The notes: a model not told the origin generated them from the letters alone. A stretch of 59,642 nt of DNA from Deltaproteobacteria bacterium (GCA_016218725.1 JACRDB010000133.1:1-59642); one strand, 5' to 3'; positions 34,826-47,700 are shown, numbered from the stretch's first letter. A program made the numbers and translations.

Positions 34826-37261
34826 GTGACCAACTCTTCGCTTCGGCGATTCTCGTGGGGTGTGGCGTTGTTGAGCGCGGCGTCGCTGGCGTTGTCGCTC
34901 CTCTTCACGCGGATCTTCAGCGTGACGATGTTCTACCACTTCGCGTTCCTGCTGGTGTCCCTGGCGATGCTCGGGATCGCCGTGGCGGGCGCGGTGATCT
35001 ACGTGATGCCCAGGCTCTTCTCGCCGGGGCGCAGGCTCTTCCTGGCGGGCCTGGCCTCCATCGCCATCGGGCCCCTGGCGCTGCGGGCCCTCAAGGTGAC
35101 CGTGGAGAACCCGCTCTCGCTCGCCCTCAACGACGAGAACACGCACCGCCTGGTGAAGCTCTACGCGGCCACGAGCCTCCCCTTCCTGGCCTCGGGCTTC
35201 GCGATCTCGCTGGCCATCGCCAGCGCGGGCAAGGACATCGGGCGCATCTATGCGTACGACCTCATCGGCGCCGCGGCGGGCTGCGTGGCGATCATCCCGT
35301 TGACGTCCTACCTCTCGGCGCCCGGGGCCATCGTGCTGGCCAGCGCCCTGGCGGCGGTCGGGGGCGCGCTCCTGGCGAGCGCCTCCGTGGACCACCCGCG
35401 CTCCAGCAAGGCCGTGGCGGCGCTCGGGGTGCTCGTCGCCGCGGGGCTCCTCGGGGCGGTGCTCCCTGGCACCGTGCGCCGGGAGCTCTTCCGGTTTACG
35501 CAGGGGGGCAAGTTCCTCCGCGAGGACCAGGTGCAGCTCGAGCGCTGGAACGCCTTCTCGCGGATCACCGTGTCCCCCGGGACGGACAACTTCCACTGGA
35601 TTCACATTGACTCCGACGCGGCCACGGCCATCTGGCGCCGGGAGTACCTCGACCCGCAGTTCCGCCCGGACGACTACACCAACAAGGTCTCCATGGTGGT
35701 GTACGGCGTCCGTAACGAGGGGCCCGCGCTGATCATCGGCCCCGGCGGCGGCCCGGACGTGCTCTTCGCGCTGCGCCAGGGCGTCCCCAGGGTCGTGGGC
35801 GTGGAGGTCAACCCGCTCATCGTGGGCATCATGCGGGGCCCCGAGGCCGAATGGAGCGGGAACCTCTACCGCGACCCGCGCGTGCAGATCGTGGTGGACG
35901 ACGGGCGGAGCTTCATCCGCAGGTCCCCGGAGCGCTACTCGTCCATCCAGGCCACGCTGGTGGACACCTGGGCCGCCAGCGCCAGCGGGGCCTTCACCCT
36001 CAGCGAGAACAGCCTCTACACCGTGGAGGCCTACCGGGACTACCTGGCCCACCTGACGCCCCAGGGGATGCTCTCCATCACCCGGTGGTACGGTCCCGAG
36101 ATCCACCGCTCGCTGCTCCTCGGGAGGGCCGCGCTCACCTCCCGGGGGGTGCCCGAGCACCTCCAGCGCAGCCACTTCTGGATCGGCGGGGACGGCCGCG
36201 CGGCCACGGTGCTCCTCAAGGTCAACCCCTTCACCCCCGACGAGCTGGAGCGCCTGGAGGCCTTCTCGCAGCGCACGGGCATGGCCGTGATGTACCGGTC
36301 CGACCGCGCCGCGGGGAACCTCCCGGAGCTCGGCCGCACCATCGAGAGCCCTCCCCAGGAGGTCATCGACGCGGAGGTGAACGACATGTCACCGGTCACC
36401 GACGACCGGCCGTTCTTCTTCTTCCACGTCAAGAGCCGGGATTTCTACACCATCCTCCGGCGCGTGAGCACGCTCCACAACCAGGACACGGGCCTGGTGA
36501 TCCTCCAGGTCATCGTGCTCCTGTCCGCCGCCCTGGCCTTCCTCCTGGTGCTCCTCCCGCTGGCGGTCTTCCGTCGGGACGCGCTCCGCGGCGAGCGCCT
36601 CCCGAAGCTCAAGCTCATCCTGTACTTCTCGTGCCTGGGCCTGGGCTTCATCCTCGTGGAGCTGGGGCTCATGCAGCGCTTCATCTTGTTCCTCGGCCAC
36701 CCCATCTACGCGCTGTCCGTCGTGCTCTCGACGCTGCTGCTCTCCTCCGGCGTGGGCAGCGCACTGTCCACGGGGCTCCTCCAGCGCTTCGGCCTCGCGG
36801 GCTCCGTGCGCCGCGTGGTGGCCGCGCTCCTGACGCTCCTCGCGCTCTACGCCCTCTCCCTCGGGCCGCTCTTCCTGGCCACGCTCGGGCTGCCGCTGGC
36901 CGCGCGCATCGCCGTCGCCGCGCTCCTGGTGTGCGCCATCGGCGTCCCCATGGGCACGCTCCTCCCGCTTGGCGTCCAGGCCAGCAACCGCTTCGGCCAG
37001 GACGTCACCGCCTGGGGCTGGGGCGTCAACGGCGCCACCAGCGTCGTCGGGAGCACCCTCTCCATGGCCATCTCCATCAACTACGGCTTTACCACCACGC
37101 TCCTGGTCGGCATCGGCTGCTACGCCCTCGGGGGCCTGCTCCTCGGCACCACCCGCGACGAGGCCACCGTGGCCCCGGAGGTGGGAGCGGCACCCACGCC
37201 GCAGGTGCCTGAAGTGGTGGTGGGCGCACAGCCGGAGCCCGCGTCCTCCGCCGGGAGGTAG
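34826..37261 (+). CDS. Membrane-embedded spermidine-synthase-like protein
   Basis: About 811 residues. Five or more hydrophobic segments (about 10-220) precede a soluble Rossmann-type domain (about 240-560). It carries the SAM/dcSAM-binding glycine motif IIGPGGGPDVLFAL, the acidic strand end VVGVEVNPL and DDGRSF, as in spermidine/spermine synthases. Another seven or so membrane segments follow (about 580-780). Proteins of this fused layout are common but uncharacterised. It may be an aminopropyltransferase acting at the membrane or a methyltransferase-like enzyme. It lies across a divergent region from the putrescine-type catabolic operon, which makes a polyamine link attractive. The GTG at 34826 is preferred; a TTG at 34811 is the alternative. 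A TTGACA 30 bp upstream could drive a leaderless message. Confidence 0.82.
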   Translation: MTNSSLRRFSWGVALLSAASLALSLLFTRIFSVTMFYHFAFLLVSLAMLGIAVAGAVIYVMPRLFSPGRRLFLAGLASIAIGPLALRALKVTVENPLSLALNDENTHRLVKLYAATSLPFLASGFAISLAIASAGKDIGRIYAYDLIGAAAGCVAIIPLTSYLSAPGAIVLASALAAVGGALLASASVDHPRSSKAVAALGVLVAAGLLGAVLPGTVRRELFRFTQGGKFLREDQVQLERWNAFSRITVSPGTDNFHWIHIDSDAATAIWRREYLDPQFRPDDYTNKVSMVVYGVRNEGPALIIGPGGGPDVLFALRQGVPRVVGVEVNPLIVGIMRGPEAEWSGNLYRDPRVQIVVDDGRSFIRRSPERYSSIQATLVDTWAASASGAFTLSENSLYTVEAYRDYLAHLTPQGMLSITRWYGPEIHRSLLLGRAALTSRGVPEHLQRSHFWIGGDGRAATVLLKVNPFTPDELERLEAFSQRTGMAVMYRSDRAAGNLPELGRTIESPPQEVIDAEVNDMSPVTDDRPFFFFHVKSRDFYTILRRVSTLHNQDTGLVILQVIVLLSAALAFLLVLLPLAVFRRDALRGERLPKLKLILYFSCLGLGFILVELGLMQRFILFLGHPIYALSVVLSTLLLSSGVGSALSTGLLQRFGLAGSVRRVVAALLTLLALYALSLGPLFLATLGLPLAARIAVAALLVCAIGVPMGTLLPLGVQASNRFGQDVTAWGWGVNGATSVVGSTLSMAISINYGFTTTLLVGIGCYALGGLLLGTTRDEATVAPEVGAAPTPQVPEVVVGAQPEPASSAGR

Positions 37262-37294
37262 AGCCCGGCGCTCGGACATGCCCCCAAAGGGTGT

Positions 37295-38644
37295 TCACCG
37301 CCCAGGGGGGACCTCGAAGCGGGCGCCTGGCATGGCGACGACGTGCCTCGCCGTGGTGGCGCGGCCGTCCACCAGGAGGGCAGCATCGGACGGCGGAGGC
37401 AGGGCGGTCTCCGCGCGCCGGGTGTAGGTGTCCAGGTTCAGGAAGGGCAGGGGTCTGGGCGGGGCGCTCGCGGGGGTGAAGAAGTCCTCCCAGTGGCCCG
37501 AGAGCGCGAAGCGCGGCCGGAGCGCGTCCAGGAGCTCGCCGGGCTGGTTGCGTACGGCGTCGTAGTTGCCGACACACAGGAGCGCCAGGTCCACGCGCTT
37601 CTCCGCGAGGAGGTCCGCCGGGACGTGCCCCGTGGGGCCGTTGGTGGGGGCGTCTTGATAGTACACACGAAACGCGGGGCGTCCTGCGTCGTTGAGGAAG
37701 TCCACCAGCCACGCGGTGGTGGCGCCCTCGAGCCAGTCTCCGGCGCGGGGCGGCAGCGCGCACTGGTCCGCCGTCACGCTCCCGGCGCCGAAATGGAAGA
37801 AGAACACCTGGTCCGGGTGCTCGCTGCACAGGGGCCTCAGGCGCACGCGGGCGCCCGGAACGGTCACCCAGCGCCCTTCGAGGGACGCCCCCGGCGGGCG
37901 CTGGCCCGGGCAGAGCCGGTAGTCCACCGCGCTCGCGGACGGCTCGTCGACGGCCAGCACCCGGTCGCGGGCGAGGGGCGAGGCGGGCGCCGCGGCGTCG
38001 CACAGCGGGCGGTCCGGGGCCAGCGCCGCGAGCAGGTGCCGCGCGGTGCGGTTTGCGTAGAGCGTCGCCCGAGGCGCGCGGCGCAGCACCGACGGGACGT
38101 CCAGGAGGTGGTCGTAGTGGGCGTGGCCCGTCACCACCGCCGAGAGCTCCCCGAGGGGAACCGGGACCAGCCCCGCGGTGATGGCCACCTCGTCCGGCGC
38201 CACGCGCCCGAAGGTCACGTCCAGCACCGACGCGCGCGTGAACAGCGGCGCCGTCAGCACCACATCGCCCCCACGGCGCAGGACGAAGCCCTGCACCCCG
38301 AGGAAGCGCACCTCCAGGGGCGTCGATGTCGCCGCGTCCGTCGGTGAGTGAGCGTCGCGCGCGTCAGGCGCGGCGTCCGCCGCGGCGAGGGCCGTGTCCT
38401 GGGTGGGGACGTCCGGCGCCTCCGCCGCGTCCGTAGCGTCCAGCGCCGCGTCCACCAGGGCGTCGGGCGTGGAGACCTCACGCTCCGGAGCGAGGTCCCG
38501 CAGGCCCTGGTCCGGGGCGGGCTCGACCTCCAGGGTCGCTGTGTCCGCGATGGCGTCGGGCGCGGTATTCACCGGCGCCGCGCACGCGGCAAGGCCGCTC
38601 GCCGCGAGCGCCAGCAAGGCCCGGCTGCGTACACCCACCCACAT
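37295..38644 (-). CDS. Metallo-beta-lactamase-fold lipoprotein
   Basis: A 449-residue lipoprotein. Lipobox LAAC gives Cys21, followed by an Asp/Ala/Pro/Thr-rich linker of about 90 residues. The hydrolase domain contains VTGHAHYDHLLDVP, the H-x-H-x-D-H zinc motif (about 172-177). Further candidate ligands are in CSEHPDQ, YYQDAP and LSGHWEDFF. The overall pattern resembles UlaG/RomA-like MBL proteins more than true beta-lactamases. It is probably an extracytoplasmic phosphodiesterase or lactonase, with unknown substrate. The ATG at 38644 is chosen over a GTG one codon earlier. It lies 66 bp downstream of the giant TPR gene on the same strand and may share its transcript. Confidence 0.85.
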   Translation of the reverse strand: MWVGVRSRALLALAASGLAACAAPVNTAPDAIADTATLEVEPAPDQGLRDLAPEREVSTPDALVDAALDATDAAEAPDVPTQDTALAAADAAPDARDAHSPTDAATSTPLEVRFLGVQGFVLRRGGDVVLTAPLFTRASVLDVTFGRVAPDEVAITAGLVPVPLGELSAVVTGHAHYDHLLDVPSVLRRAPRATLYANRTARHLLAALAPDRPLCDAAAPASPLARDRVLAVDEPSASAVDYRLCPGQRPPGASLEGRWVTVPGARVRLRPLCSEHPDQVFFFHFGAGSVTADQCALPPRAGDWLEGATTAWLVDFLNDAGRPAFRVYYQDAPTNGPTGHVPADLLAEKRVDLALLCVGNYDAVRNQPGELLDALRPRFALSGHWEDFFTPASAPPRPLPFLNLDTYTRRAETALPPPSDAALLVDGRATTARHVVAMPGARFEVPPGR

Positions 38645-38710
38645 CACTGCCCAGGGTAGGCACGGTGTGCGCAGCGCGTCAAGGCCGCCTGGGGGCGCGC
38701 CTCGGCGGTG

Positions 38711-41700
38711 TCAGTAGTTGGTGGTGGTCTGGAGGGTGATCCCGAGGGCCTCCCGGAGCGTGAAGTAGTCCTCCGAGAGGGAGAAGAGCGTCAGGTCCTT
38801 GAGCTTCTCGTTCGGGGAGACATCACCGGGCAGACCCGGCTCCAGGGCGAGCATCTTCTTGGCCACCTCCAGGTCCCCGGCCAGGAGGAGTCCGGCCCGC
38901 GCCGAGGTGAGCTCCACGGCCTGGTACCAGCGCTTGATGTTCGCCGTGCCGCCCTGCTCCAGGAGCACCTTGACCACCTTGCGCAGGCCCTCCACCGCCA
39001 GGGGGTCCTGGGCCACCAGCGGCCCGAGCTGCTGGGCGGTCTGGAGGGCCTCGGCGGGCACTTCCTGGTCGGGCTTCACAAGCCGGATGCATGCCAGGTA
39101 GATCGCGGTGATCTCCTGCACCGACGGGAAGAGCACGCGGATGTAGTGCTCGTTGCGGTACATGGCCATGTGCTTGGCGGCCACGAAGGCCAGCTCCTCG
39201 GGCTTGAGCCCCGAGAGCAGGCTGTTGCCCGCCACGGACGCGATGGGGTCGCTGGGCACGTGCCCGAGGCCCCCGGCCTTGCCCGCCTGGAGGAAGATCC
39301 ACGGCGTCGGCAGCGAGAGCGCCGTGGCCGTCTTGCCCAGGGCCTTCACCAGCGACAGCGTCGAGGTCGCCGGGTCCTGCTGCTCCTTCTGCGTGAAGCC
39401 GAAGCGCGCCACCGGCTGCACCTTGGCCTTGCGCAGCGCGCCCAGCACCGAGGCGAAGACCTTGCCCACCACCGGGTCCTCGTTGGGGTGGAACAGGCTC
39501 TTGATCCAGTGCTCCTCGGAGAGCCTCCCGGTGGGGTTCACCTCCCGCCGGGGCTTGTACGTCTCGTGGAAGGCCCGGATGTCCTCCCGGGCGCGCTCGC
39601 GCAGGAGGAACGTCGCCGTCGCCGCCACGCACCAGGCCCGGTCAAACTGGTGGGCCTTGTAGTACAGGTCGTAGAGCGCGTGGAGCGCGACCAGGGCGTC
39701 CTCCCCGGCGACGTCCGCCTCCAGGATCTTCGTCCAGCGCTGCACCGCCTCCGGGGTCTTCTCCGTGCGGGTGTAGAGCTCCGCCAGGATCCGGTGCTCC
39801 GTGAGGTTCGTCGGCTGCTTGTCCGACGCCATCTGGAAGGCCTTGATGGCCGCGTCCATCTGGGCGAGCCGGTCCCGGTAGATGATCCCGAGGTTGTGCA
39901 GGAGGTTGAACTCCAGGTCCGGCTTGCCCTTGTTGGCCACCCGGTGGAGCATCTTGCGGAAGTTGCGCTCAAGGTTCTTGAAGTCCCTCTTGGCCGTGAG
40001 GATCTCGTTGATCTTCGCGAAGGGCCGCAGGTCGTCGGGGTTGGCGTCGAGCGCCAGGTTGTGGTGCGCCACCGCCTCGTCGGGGTTCTTCACCCGGTCG
40101 TTGTAGAGGAGCCCCAGGGTGAACTCGTACTTGGCCTTGGCCGCCGGCTCCGTGGTCAGCGACGCGATGCGCCCCACGACCTCCACCACCTTGCTCCACT
40201 GCGAGGTGCGCTGGTACAGGTCCATCACCGTGTGCAGGAGCGGCCGCTCCTGCGGGCGCAGCTCCAGCGCGGCGTTGTAGCTCTGGATGGCCTTCTGGAG
40301 GTTGTCCGCCTTCTCGTGCCACAGCCCGGCGATCTCCAGGAGCTGGTCGTAGCGCGCGCTCGGGTCCGTCTCCTGCTCCAGGAGCTGCACCTTGGCGGCG
40401 ATCACCGGCTCCCACTCGCCCACGGCGCTGAAGGTCTCGATCTGCGCGAAGAGCGCCGGGCGGTACCCGGGCACCTCCTGGAGGGCCTCCTCCAGGAGCT
40501 TGGCCGCGCGGCGCCGGTCGCCCTGCTCGCGCTTGAGCACCCCCTGCCGGTGCAGGATGTCCGCGCGGCTCTCGGGCGTCAGGGCCTCGCGGTGGTAGTG
40601 CATCAGCACCTGGTACTGCTTGGCCGCGCTCTCCCAGTCCTTCTTCTCGAAGTACGCGTCCGCCAGCGCGCGGATCGCGTCGATGTGCGTGCGGTCGAGC
40701 CCCGTGGCCACCGTCAGGGCCTTGATGGCTCGATCGAACTTGCCCAGGCTGTGGGCCACCTTGCCCATCATGAGCTGGATGTCGAGCTGCTCCCCGGGGT
40801 CCCGCCGCGAGGCCTTGCGCGAGAGCATCTCCGCCAGCGGCTCGGCCTCGGCCCAGCGCTGGTGCTCCGTGTAGTGCTGCGCCAGCGGCAGCGCCGCCTC
40901 CTCCAGGTCCGGGTCGCACCGGATCGCCTCCTCGTAGCACGCGATGGCCTTGTCCGGCTCCTCCAGGTACGTGGCCGCCACGCGCCCCATCTCCGCCAGG
41001 AGGCGCGCCCGCACCCGCGGCTGCTCCGTGACCGCCTGCTCGCGGTCCAGGAAGCGCGACACGTCGTGCCAGTCCTCGCGCCGCGTGGCCAGGTCCCGCA
41101 GCGCCGCCAGCGCGGGCGCGTGGTCCGGGTGGATGTCCAGCGCGGACTGGTAGAGCTCCCGCGCCCGCTCCTCGTCCTGGAGGCTCTCCAGCGCGAGCCT
41201 CGCCATGCGGCACCGCAGCTCCACCGAGCGACCCACGTCGTGGGCCACCAGCCCCGCGAGCTGCTCCAGGGTCTCCAGCGTGCGGTGCGGGTCCCCTTTG
41301 GCCTCGTACACCCGCCCGAGGGCCTCCAGCGCCGGGGTGTAGTCATTGTCGATCTGGAGGATGTTCAGGTACGCGTCCTCGGCGTGGTCGAGGTCGTGCT
41401 TCTCCTCCTCGTAGACCTTGCCCATGGCCTCGAAGACGGGCACCCGCTCGCGCCGGTCCACGGTGGCCGTCAGGTGCCGCTCCAGGGTGAACAAGAGCTG
41501 GTCCCACTGCGACGTGTTGCGGTACAGGCGCTCCAGCGCGCGCAGGGCCCCGTCGTTCCCGGGGTCGATCTCCAGGATGTTCTCAAAGCGCGCCACGGCC
41601 TGGTCCGGCCGCACGAACTCCTCCTCCAGCATTTCCCCGATGCGCGTCAGGAGCTTGATCCGCTCGCGCTCGGTGCCCACGACCTCCAGCTCGGCCTCCA

Positions 41701-44700
41701 GCACCCGGAGGAGCTCCGTGGCGTTGCCCGTGCGCGCGAAGAGCCGCTCCAGCCCTCGCAGCGCCGCGAGGTTCGTCGCGTCCAGGTCCAGCACCCCGCG
41801 GTACTCCGCAATGGCCTGGTCCACCTCGCCGAGGCGGTCCTCGAGGATCTCCGCCACCTGGAGGCGCATCTCCACGGTCTGCGCGGGCTCCGGGGTGCTG
41901 GTCACCCCCTGCCGGAGCACCTCCACCAGCTCCGCCCACTCGCCCCGGGCGGCATGCACCCGCGAGAGCGCCCCGAGCGTGTCCTGCGCGCCCGGGTCGA
42001 TGGCCAGCGCCGAGCGGTACTGCTCCACCGCGTTGTCCACGCGGCTCAGGTACCGCTCGAAGACCTCGCCCAGGTCCAGGTGGGCGCGCCGCCGGTCCGT
42101 CGGCGCCCGGGCCACGTCCACGGCCTTCTGGAGCACCTGCCCGAGGGGCTGCCACTGCCCCAGCTTGCGGTACAGCCCCGCCATGGACTGCAGCGCCTGG
42201 AGGTTCGTGGGCTCCTGCGCCAGGATCTGGTTGTAGATCGGGATGGCCCACTCGGGGTGCCCGAGCTCCACGCCGTACCACCGCGCCACGTGGAGCCCCA
42301 GGGACGTCTTCCGGGGGCCGCTCTCGCCCTGGTACGCCTCCAGCGTGGTCTTCAGGATCTCGTTCCAGCGGCCCGTGGCCGCCGCGAGGCGCTCCAGCAC
42401 CTTCACCGTCTCGGCGTCGTCCACGTCCTCGTCGAAGGCGAGCTGCGCCGCCGCGAGCGCCTGCTCCGGGTCCTGGAGCTTCTCGTCGTAGAGCACCGCC
42501 GCCTCGCGCATGAAGGGCACCGCCTCCTTCACGCGGTCGGCCTCGGTGAGCTTGTCGTGCCGGGCGATGTACAAGGTCGCCAGGTCGTCCCAGCGCCCCG
42601 CCTCCCGGTGCAGGTCCTCCAGGGCCACGAAGGCCGGCTCGTGCAACGGTGAGAGCTCCAGCACCTTCTCGTAGGACCCGCGGCCCGCGTCGGGCTCCTG
42701 GAGCTTGTCCCGCCAGACCTCGGTCACCTGGAGCAGCACCCCGATGCGCGCCTCCGGGTCCTCCGTGGCCGCCACCTTCTTCTCCAGCGTGGACACCACC
42801 TCGGTCCATTGCTCCTGCGCCGTGTGCAGCGCCAGGAGCGCCTCGATGGCGCCCGCGTCCCGCGGGTCGAGCTCCAGCACCCGGTTGTACGCCTCCACCG
42901 CCTCGTAAGGCTGCGCCAGCGTCCCCGCGAAGAGCCCGCCGAGCTCCGCGTAGACCGCCTTGAGCTCCTCGTCCGGAAGCGTCGCCGTCCCCAGCGCCGT
43001 CACCGTCTGGAGCGTCGCCACCAGCTCGTCCCACTGACCGCCATGTCGGTAGATGTCGGACAGGGCCCTCAGGGCCTCGAAGGACTGCACGTCGATGTCG
43101 AGCACGCGCTTGTAGCCCTCGATGGCGCGCTCGGTGTCGTTCAGGTGGTGCAGGTACACGCCCGGGATGCGCAGGGCGACGTGGGTGCGGCGCTCCGGGT
43201 CGCTCTCGGCGGCCAGGAGGCGCTCCAGGACATCGATGAGCTCCTGCCAGCGCCCGGCGGCCTCGTGGAGGTCCGCGAGGCACCCGAGGGTCTCGGGGTC
43301 CTCGCCCCGGAGCTGGAGCACCTGCTCGTAGCGCTGCACGGCGTCGTCCGGGCGGCCGAGGTACTCCGCGGAGAGGCGCGCCATGCGGGCCTGGAGCTCC
43401 GCCTGGGTGTCCTCCGCGGTGGTGACCTCCAGCTTGCGGGCGTACACGTCGTAGAGCTCGGGCCACTTCTCCGCCTGGAGGTAGATGGCCTCCAGCGCGT
43501 CCAGCGTGGGCTCGTGGCGGGCGTCCAGGCCGTCGAGCACCGAGCGGTAGCGGGCCACGGCCTCGTCGGTGCGGCCCAGCGGGTCCTGCAGGAGCTGCCC
43601 GAGGCGGAAGCTCAGCTCCACCTTCTGCTCGGCGTCGGCGGTGGCCTGCACCCGGCGATCCAGGACCTGGGCGAGCTTCTCGGCCTCGCCGCTGGCCGTG
43701 TGGAGCCGGTCCAGGGCCTCCAGCGCGTCGGTGTCCAGCGCCGCCGCGGAGAGCACGAACTCATAGGCGGCCTCGGCCGCCTCCAGGTCCATGAGCTCCT
43801 CCTCGTGGATGCGCGCCAGGCGCTTGCCCAGGCTCTGGCGCACCTCCACCGGGACCTCGTCGCCGTCGATGAGGTCCGCCAGGGTGTTGGCCAGCGAGGC
43901 CCACTCGCCCGTTGCGCCGGAGAGGCGCTCGGCCTCGGCGTAGCTGCGCTCGTCCAGAGGGTTCTCCTGGAGGGCGCGCGCGTACCACTGCTGGGCCCCG
44001 GACGGGTCCCCGAGGCGCTCCTCGGCGAGCTCCGCCGTGCGGTGCAGGAGCTCCAGGCGCTGGGCCGGGTCCGTCACCCAGTCCAGCGACGCCGCCAGGA
44101 GGCCGCTGAGCTTCTCCCAGTCCTCGCCCATGCGATACAGGGGCTCGAGCACCGCGAAGACCTCCGGGCGGAGCGTCCCCGCGGCGAAGAGCGCCTCCAG
44201 CGCCGCCAGGGCCTCGGGGTGGTCCGCCTGGGCGTCCAGCACCTCCCTCCAGGCCGCGAGCGCGCCGGCGGCGTCCCCGAGGTGCTCGCCGCGCACCTGC
44301 CCGAGGCGGTAGCGGTAAAGGAGCAGCTCGTCGGGCGTGCAGTCCGAGCGCCCCAGCTCGCGCTCCAGCACTCGGGCGAGCTCCTGCCAGCGCTCCGTGG
44401 CCTCGTAGAGCCGGTCCAGGGCGTGGAGCGACGGCACGCTGTCGGGCTCGGACTCCAGCACCATCCCGTAGCGCCGGATGGCGCCCTCCACGTCGCCGAG
44501 CTGCACCTCCGCGATCTGCGCGGCGCGCAGGAGGAGCGGCGCGCGCTGCTCGCTGCCGGGGGTGAGCGCCTCGACGGCGCGGTCGTACACGGCTACCACG
44601 GCGGCCCAGGCGTTGTCCCCGCCGGCGAGCCGCTCCAGGCTCCCGAGGGTGTCGTCGTTGCCGGGGTCCAGCGCCACCGCGCGGGCGTAGGCCTCGAAGG

Positions 44701-47700
44701 CCGCCCGGGGGTTGTCCAGCACGGTCTCGGAGATCTCCGCCACGCGGTGCAGGAGCTCCACGGCCTGCGGCGGGTCCGTGGAGTGGGCCACCTGCACCTC
44801 GAGCACCTCCACCACGCGCTCGAAGGCCCCGGCGGCGTTGAACACCGGCTCCAGCACCGCCGCGGCCGCCAGCGGCTGCGCCTGGCCGTGGAGGATCCCG
44901 CTCAGGGCGTCCACCGACGGCTGGTGGTCCGGGAGGAGCTCCAGGATCTCGCCGTAGAGCTCCACGGCGCGGGCCACGTCGCCGAACTGCTTCTCGTGCA
45001 GCTCCGCGATGCGGTACCGGTGGGCGCACACCTCGTGCGTGTCGCCGGTGAGGGCGGCCTCGCGCTCCAGCACGCTCTGGAGCTCGCGCCAGTCCTGCCG
45101 GGCGGTGTAGAGCGCGTCCAGGCGCTGCAGGGCCAGGAGCTCCGCGGGGTCCAGCTCCAAGATGCGGTTGTACGCGTCGATGGCCCGCGCCCCGTCCTGG
45201 AGCTCGGACTCGTACACCGACGCCACCTCGAAGAGGAGCCTGCGCTTCTCGTCCGGGTCGTCCACCACGGCGGCCTTGCGCTCGTAGACGTCCAGGAGCT
45301 CGGTCCAGCGGGAGCCCGCGATGAAGAGCCGGATGAGCGCCCCGAGGGCCCCGAGGTCCTCGGGGTCCACGGCCACGATCTGCCAGTACGCCTGGATGGC
45401 GTCCTCGGTGCGGCCGAGGACGGTCTCCGCGAGCTCCGCGGCGTTGAGGTAGTACGCCTTGCGCTCCGCGGTGTCCGTGAGCATCGCGGCCTTGCGGAGG
45501 AACACCCCCGCCAGGTCCTGCGGGCGGTCCGAGAGCTGGTAGAGCCGCTCCAGGGCCGTGGCGGCGGCGAGGTTGGCCGCGTCGAGCCCGAGGATCGCGT
45601 TCTGGTGCGCGATGGCGCGCTCGAAGTCGTCCAGGCGCTCCTCGGCCACGACGGCGGCCTTGTCGTGCAGGGCCACCAGGGCCTCGGGCGGGCCCCCGCG
45701 CTCGAGCTGGGCCTCCAGCGAAGCGAGGAAGTCCTGGTGGTTCCCGAGGGTGACGCTCAGCCGGTCCAGGTGCCCGAGGGAGTCCCCGTCCGAGGGGTCC
45801 ACCTGGAGCGCCCGCAGGTGCGTCTGGAAGGCCAGGTCGTCGCGCCCGGCGGTCTCCTGGAGCTCCGCGATCTGGTGCAGGAGCTCCACCTTGCGCGCGG
45901 CGGTCTCCGCGAAGGCCGCCAGCACCTCGAAGAGCCACACCAGGCGCTCGAAGTCCCCGGTCTGGCGGTACACCTCCTCCAGCACCTCGGACACCAGCGC
46001 CGCGGTGTCCCGCTGCTGCACCAGGCGCTCCAGGTGCCCGACGGCGTCCGCCGAGGTCGGGTCCCGCCCCACGATCTGGCGGTAGAGCTCCACCGCCGAG
46101 GCGAGGTCCGAGAGGTAGCGCTCGTGCACGTGTGCCAGCCGGAGCTGCACCGCCGTCTGGTCCTCCGGGGCGCTGGTGAGCCCGAGGCGCGTCTGGAGCA
46201 CCTCGGCCAGCTCCGGCCAGCGCCCGAGCTGGTGGTACAGCCGCTCCAGGGCGTCCAGGGCCCGGGCGTTGCCGGGGTCCCGGTCGTGGAGCTCGCGCCA
46301 GGTGTCCAGCGCCGCCTCGGGCTGCCGGAGCTGGTCTTCAAACACCCCCGCGATCTGCGCCAGGAGCTCCTCCTGGGCCGACGGCTCCGAGGCCAGCTCC
46401 AGGCGCTTGCGGTACACCGCCAGGAGCTCCTGCCAGCGCCCGGCGGCGCGGTAGGTGCCGTCCAGCGCGGCCAGCACCTGGGCGTCGCCGGGGTCCTCGG
46501 CCAGCACCTTGTCGTAGGCCTCCACGGCCCGCTCGATGGCCCCCAGGCGCCGGAACTCGATGTCCGCCACCTGCAACAGGAGCTCCCGGGAGAGCGCCCT
46601 CGGGGCCCCGCCGGAGGCCGCCCGGAACCACGCCACCACGTCCACCCAGGCCCCGGTGGCCTCCGCCAGCCCCAGGAGCGCGGCGCGCACCGCGTCCTCC
46701 GCGGGCGCCTCGCGGAAGGCCCGCCCGTACGCCTCGAAGGCCCTGCGCGGGTCCCCGAGGTGCGCCGCGCACACCTCGCCGATGCGGGACAGGAGCCGCA
46801 CCCTCTCCGCCGGGGCCTCCTCCTCCGAGAGGAGGATCTCCGTGGAGCGCACCAGGGCCTCCCAGTCTCCGCGGAGTTCGTACACGGGCTCCAGCACCCG
46901 GGCGGCCTCGGCGCGCAGCTCCGGGTCGCGCAGGAGCCGCTCCAGCGCGGCGCGGGCCTCGCCGTGGTCCGGCGCCAGCGCCAGGAGCTCGCGGTAGTGC
47001 TCCAGGGCCTCGCGGGCGCGGCCCAGGTGGTCCTCCAGCACCCTGCCCCGGCGGTAGCGCGCGTCCGTGGCGCGGGCCTCGTCCCCGGTGGCCTCGGAGA
47101 GGAGCAGCCGCCGGGCCAGCACGTCCGCCAGGGCCTCCCACTGCCCCTGGCGCGCGTAGAGCGCGTCCAGGCGGGCCAGCACCTCGTCGTCGTCGCCGCC
47201 CTCGGCGAGCACCTCCAGGCATGCCTCCACGGCCCGGGGCAGGTCCCCGACGCGCTCCTCGCAGAGCGAGGCGATGTCGAGCCGCAGGGGCCTGCGCGCC
47301 TCGGGGGTGTGCGCCAGGACCAGCCTCCGCTCCAGGATGGCCAGGAGCTCGGGCCAGCGCTCGGCGCCGCGCAGGAGGTCCTCCAGGAGGCTCAGGGCTT
47401 CCCCGCGCTCGGGCTCCACGGCCAGCACGGCGCGGTAGCACGCCACGGCGTCGTCCACGCGGCCCAGGTGCTCCGAGAGCACGCGCCCGAGGTGCAGCCG
47501 GAGCGTGGTGACCGCCCCGGGCTCCCGGCGGTCGCACTCGGCCTGGAGCTGCTCGGCGGCCTGGTCCCAGGCGCCGGTGACCCCCGCGAGGCGCGCCAGG
47601 TCCTCCCAGGAGCGGTCCTCCAGGGCGGCCTCGGAGAACGCGCTCTGGTAGCGCGCCAGGGCGCGGTCCGGGGCGCCGAGGGCGGCCTCGTAGAGCCCGC

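Noticed and set aside
37295..38644. Beta-lactamase (antibiotic resistance)
   Set aside because: The metallo-beta-lactamase fold is present, but the long linker, lipid anchor and UlaG/RomA-like motifs make a resistance role unsupported.
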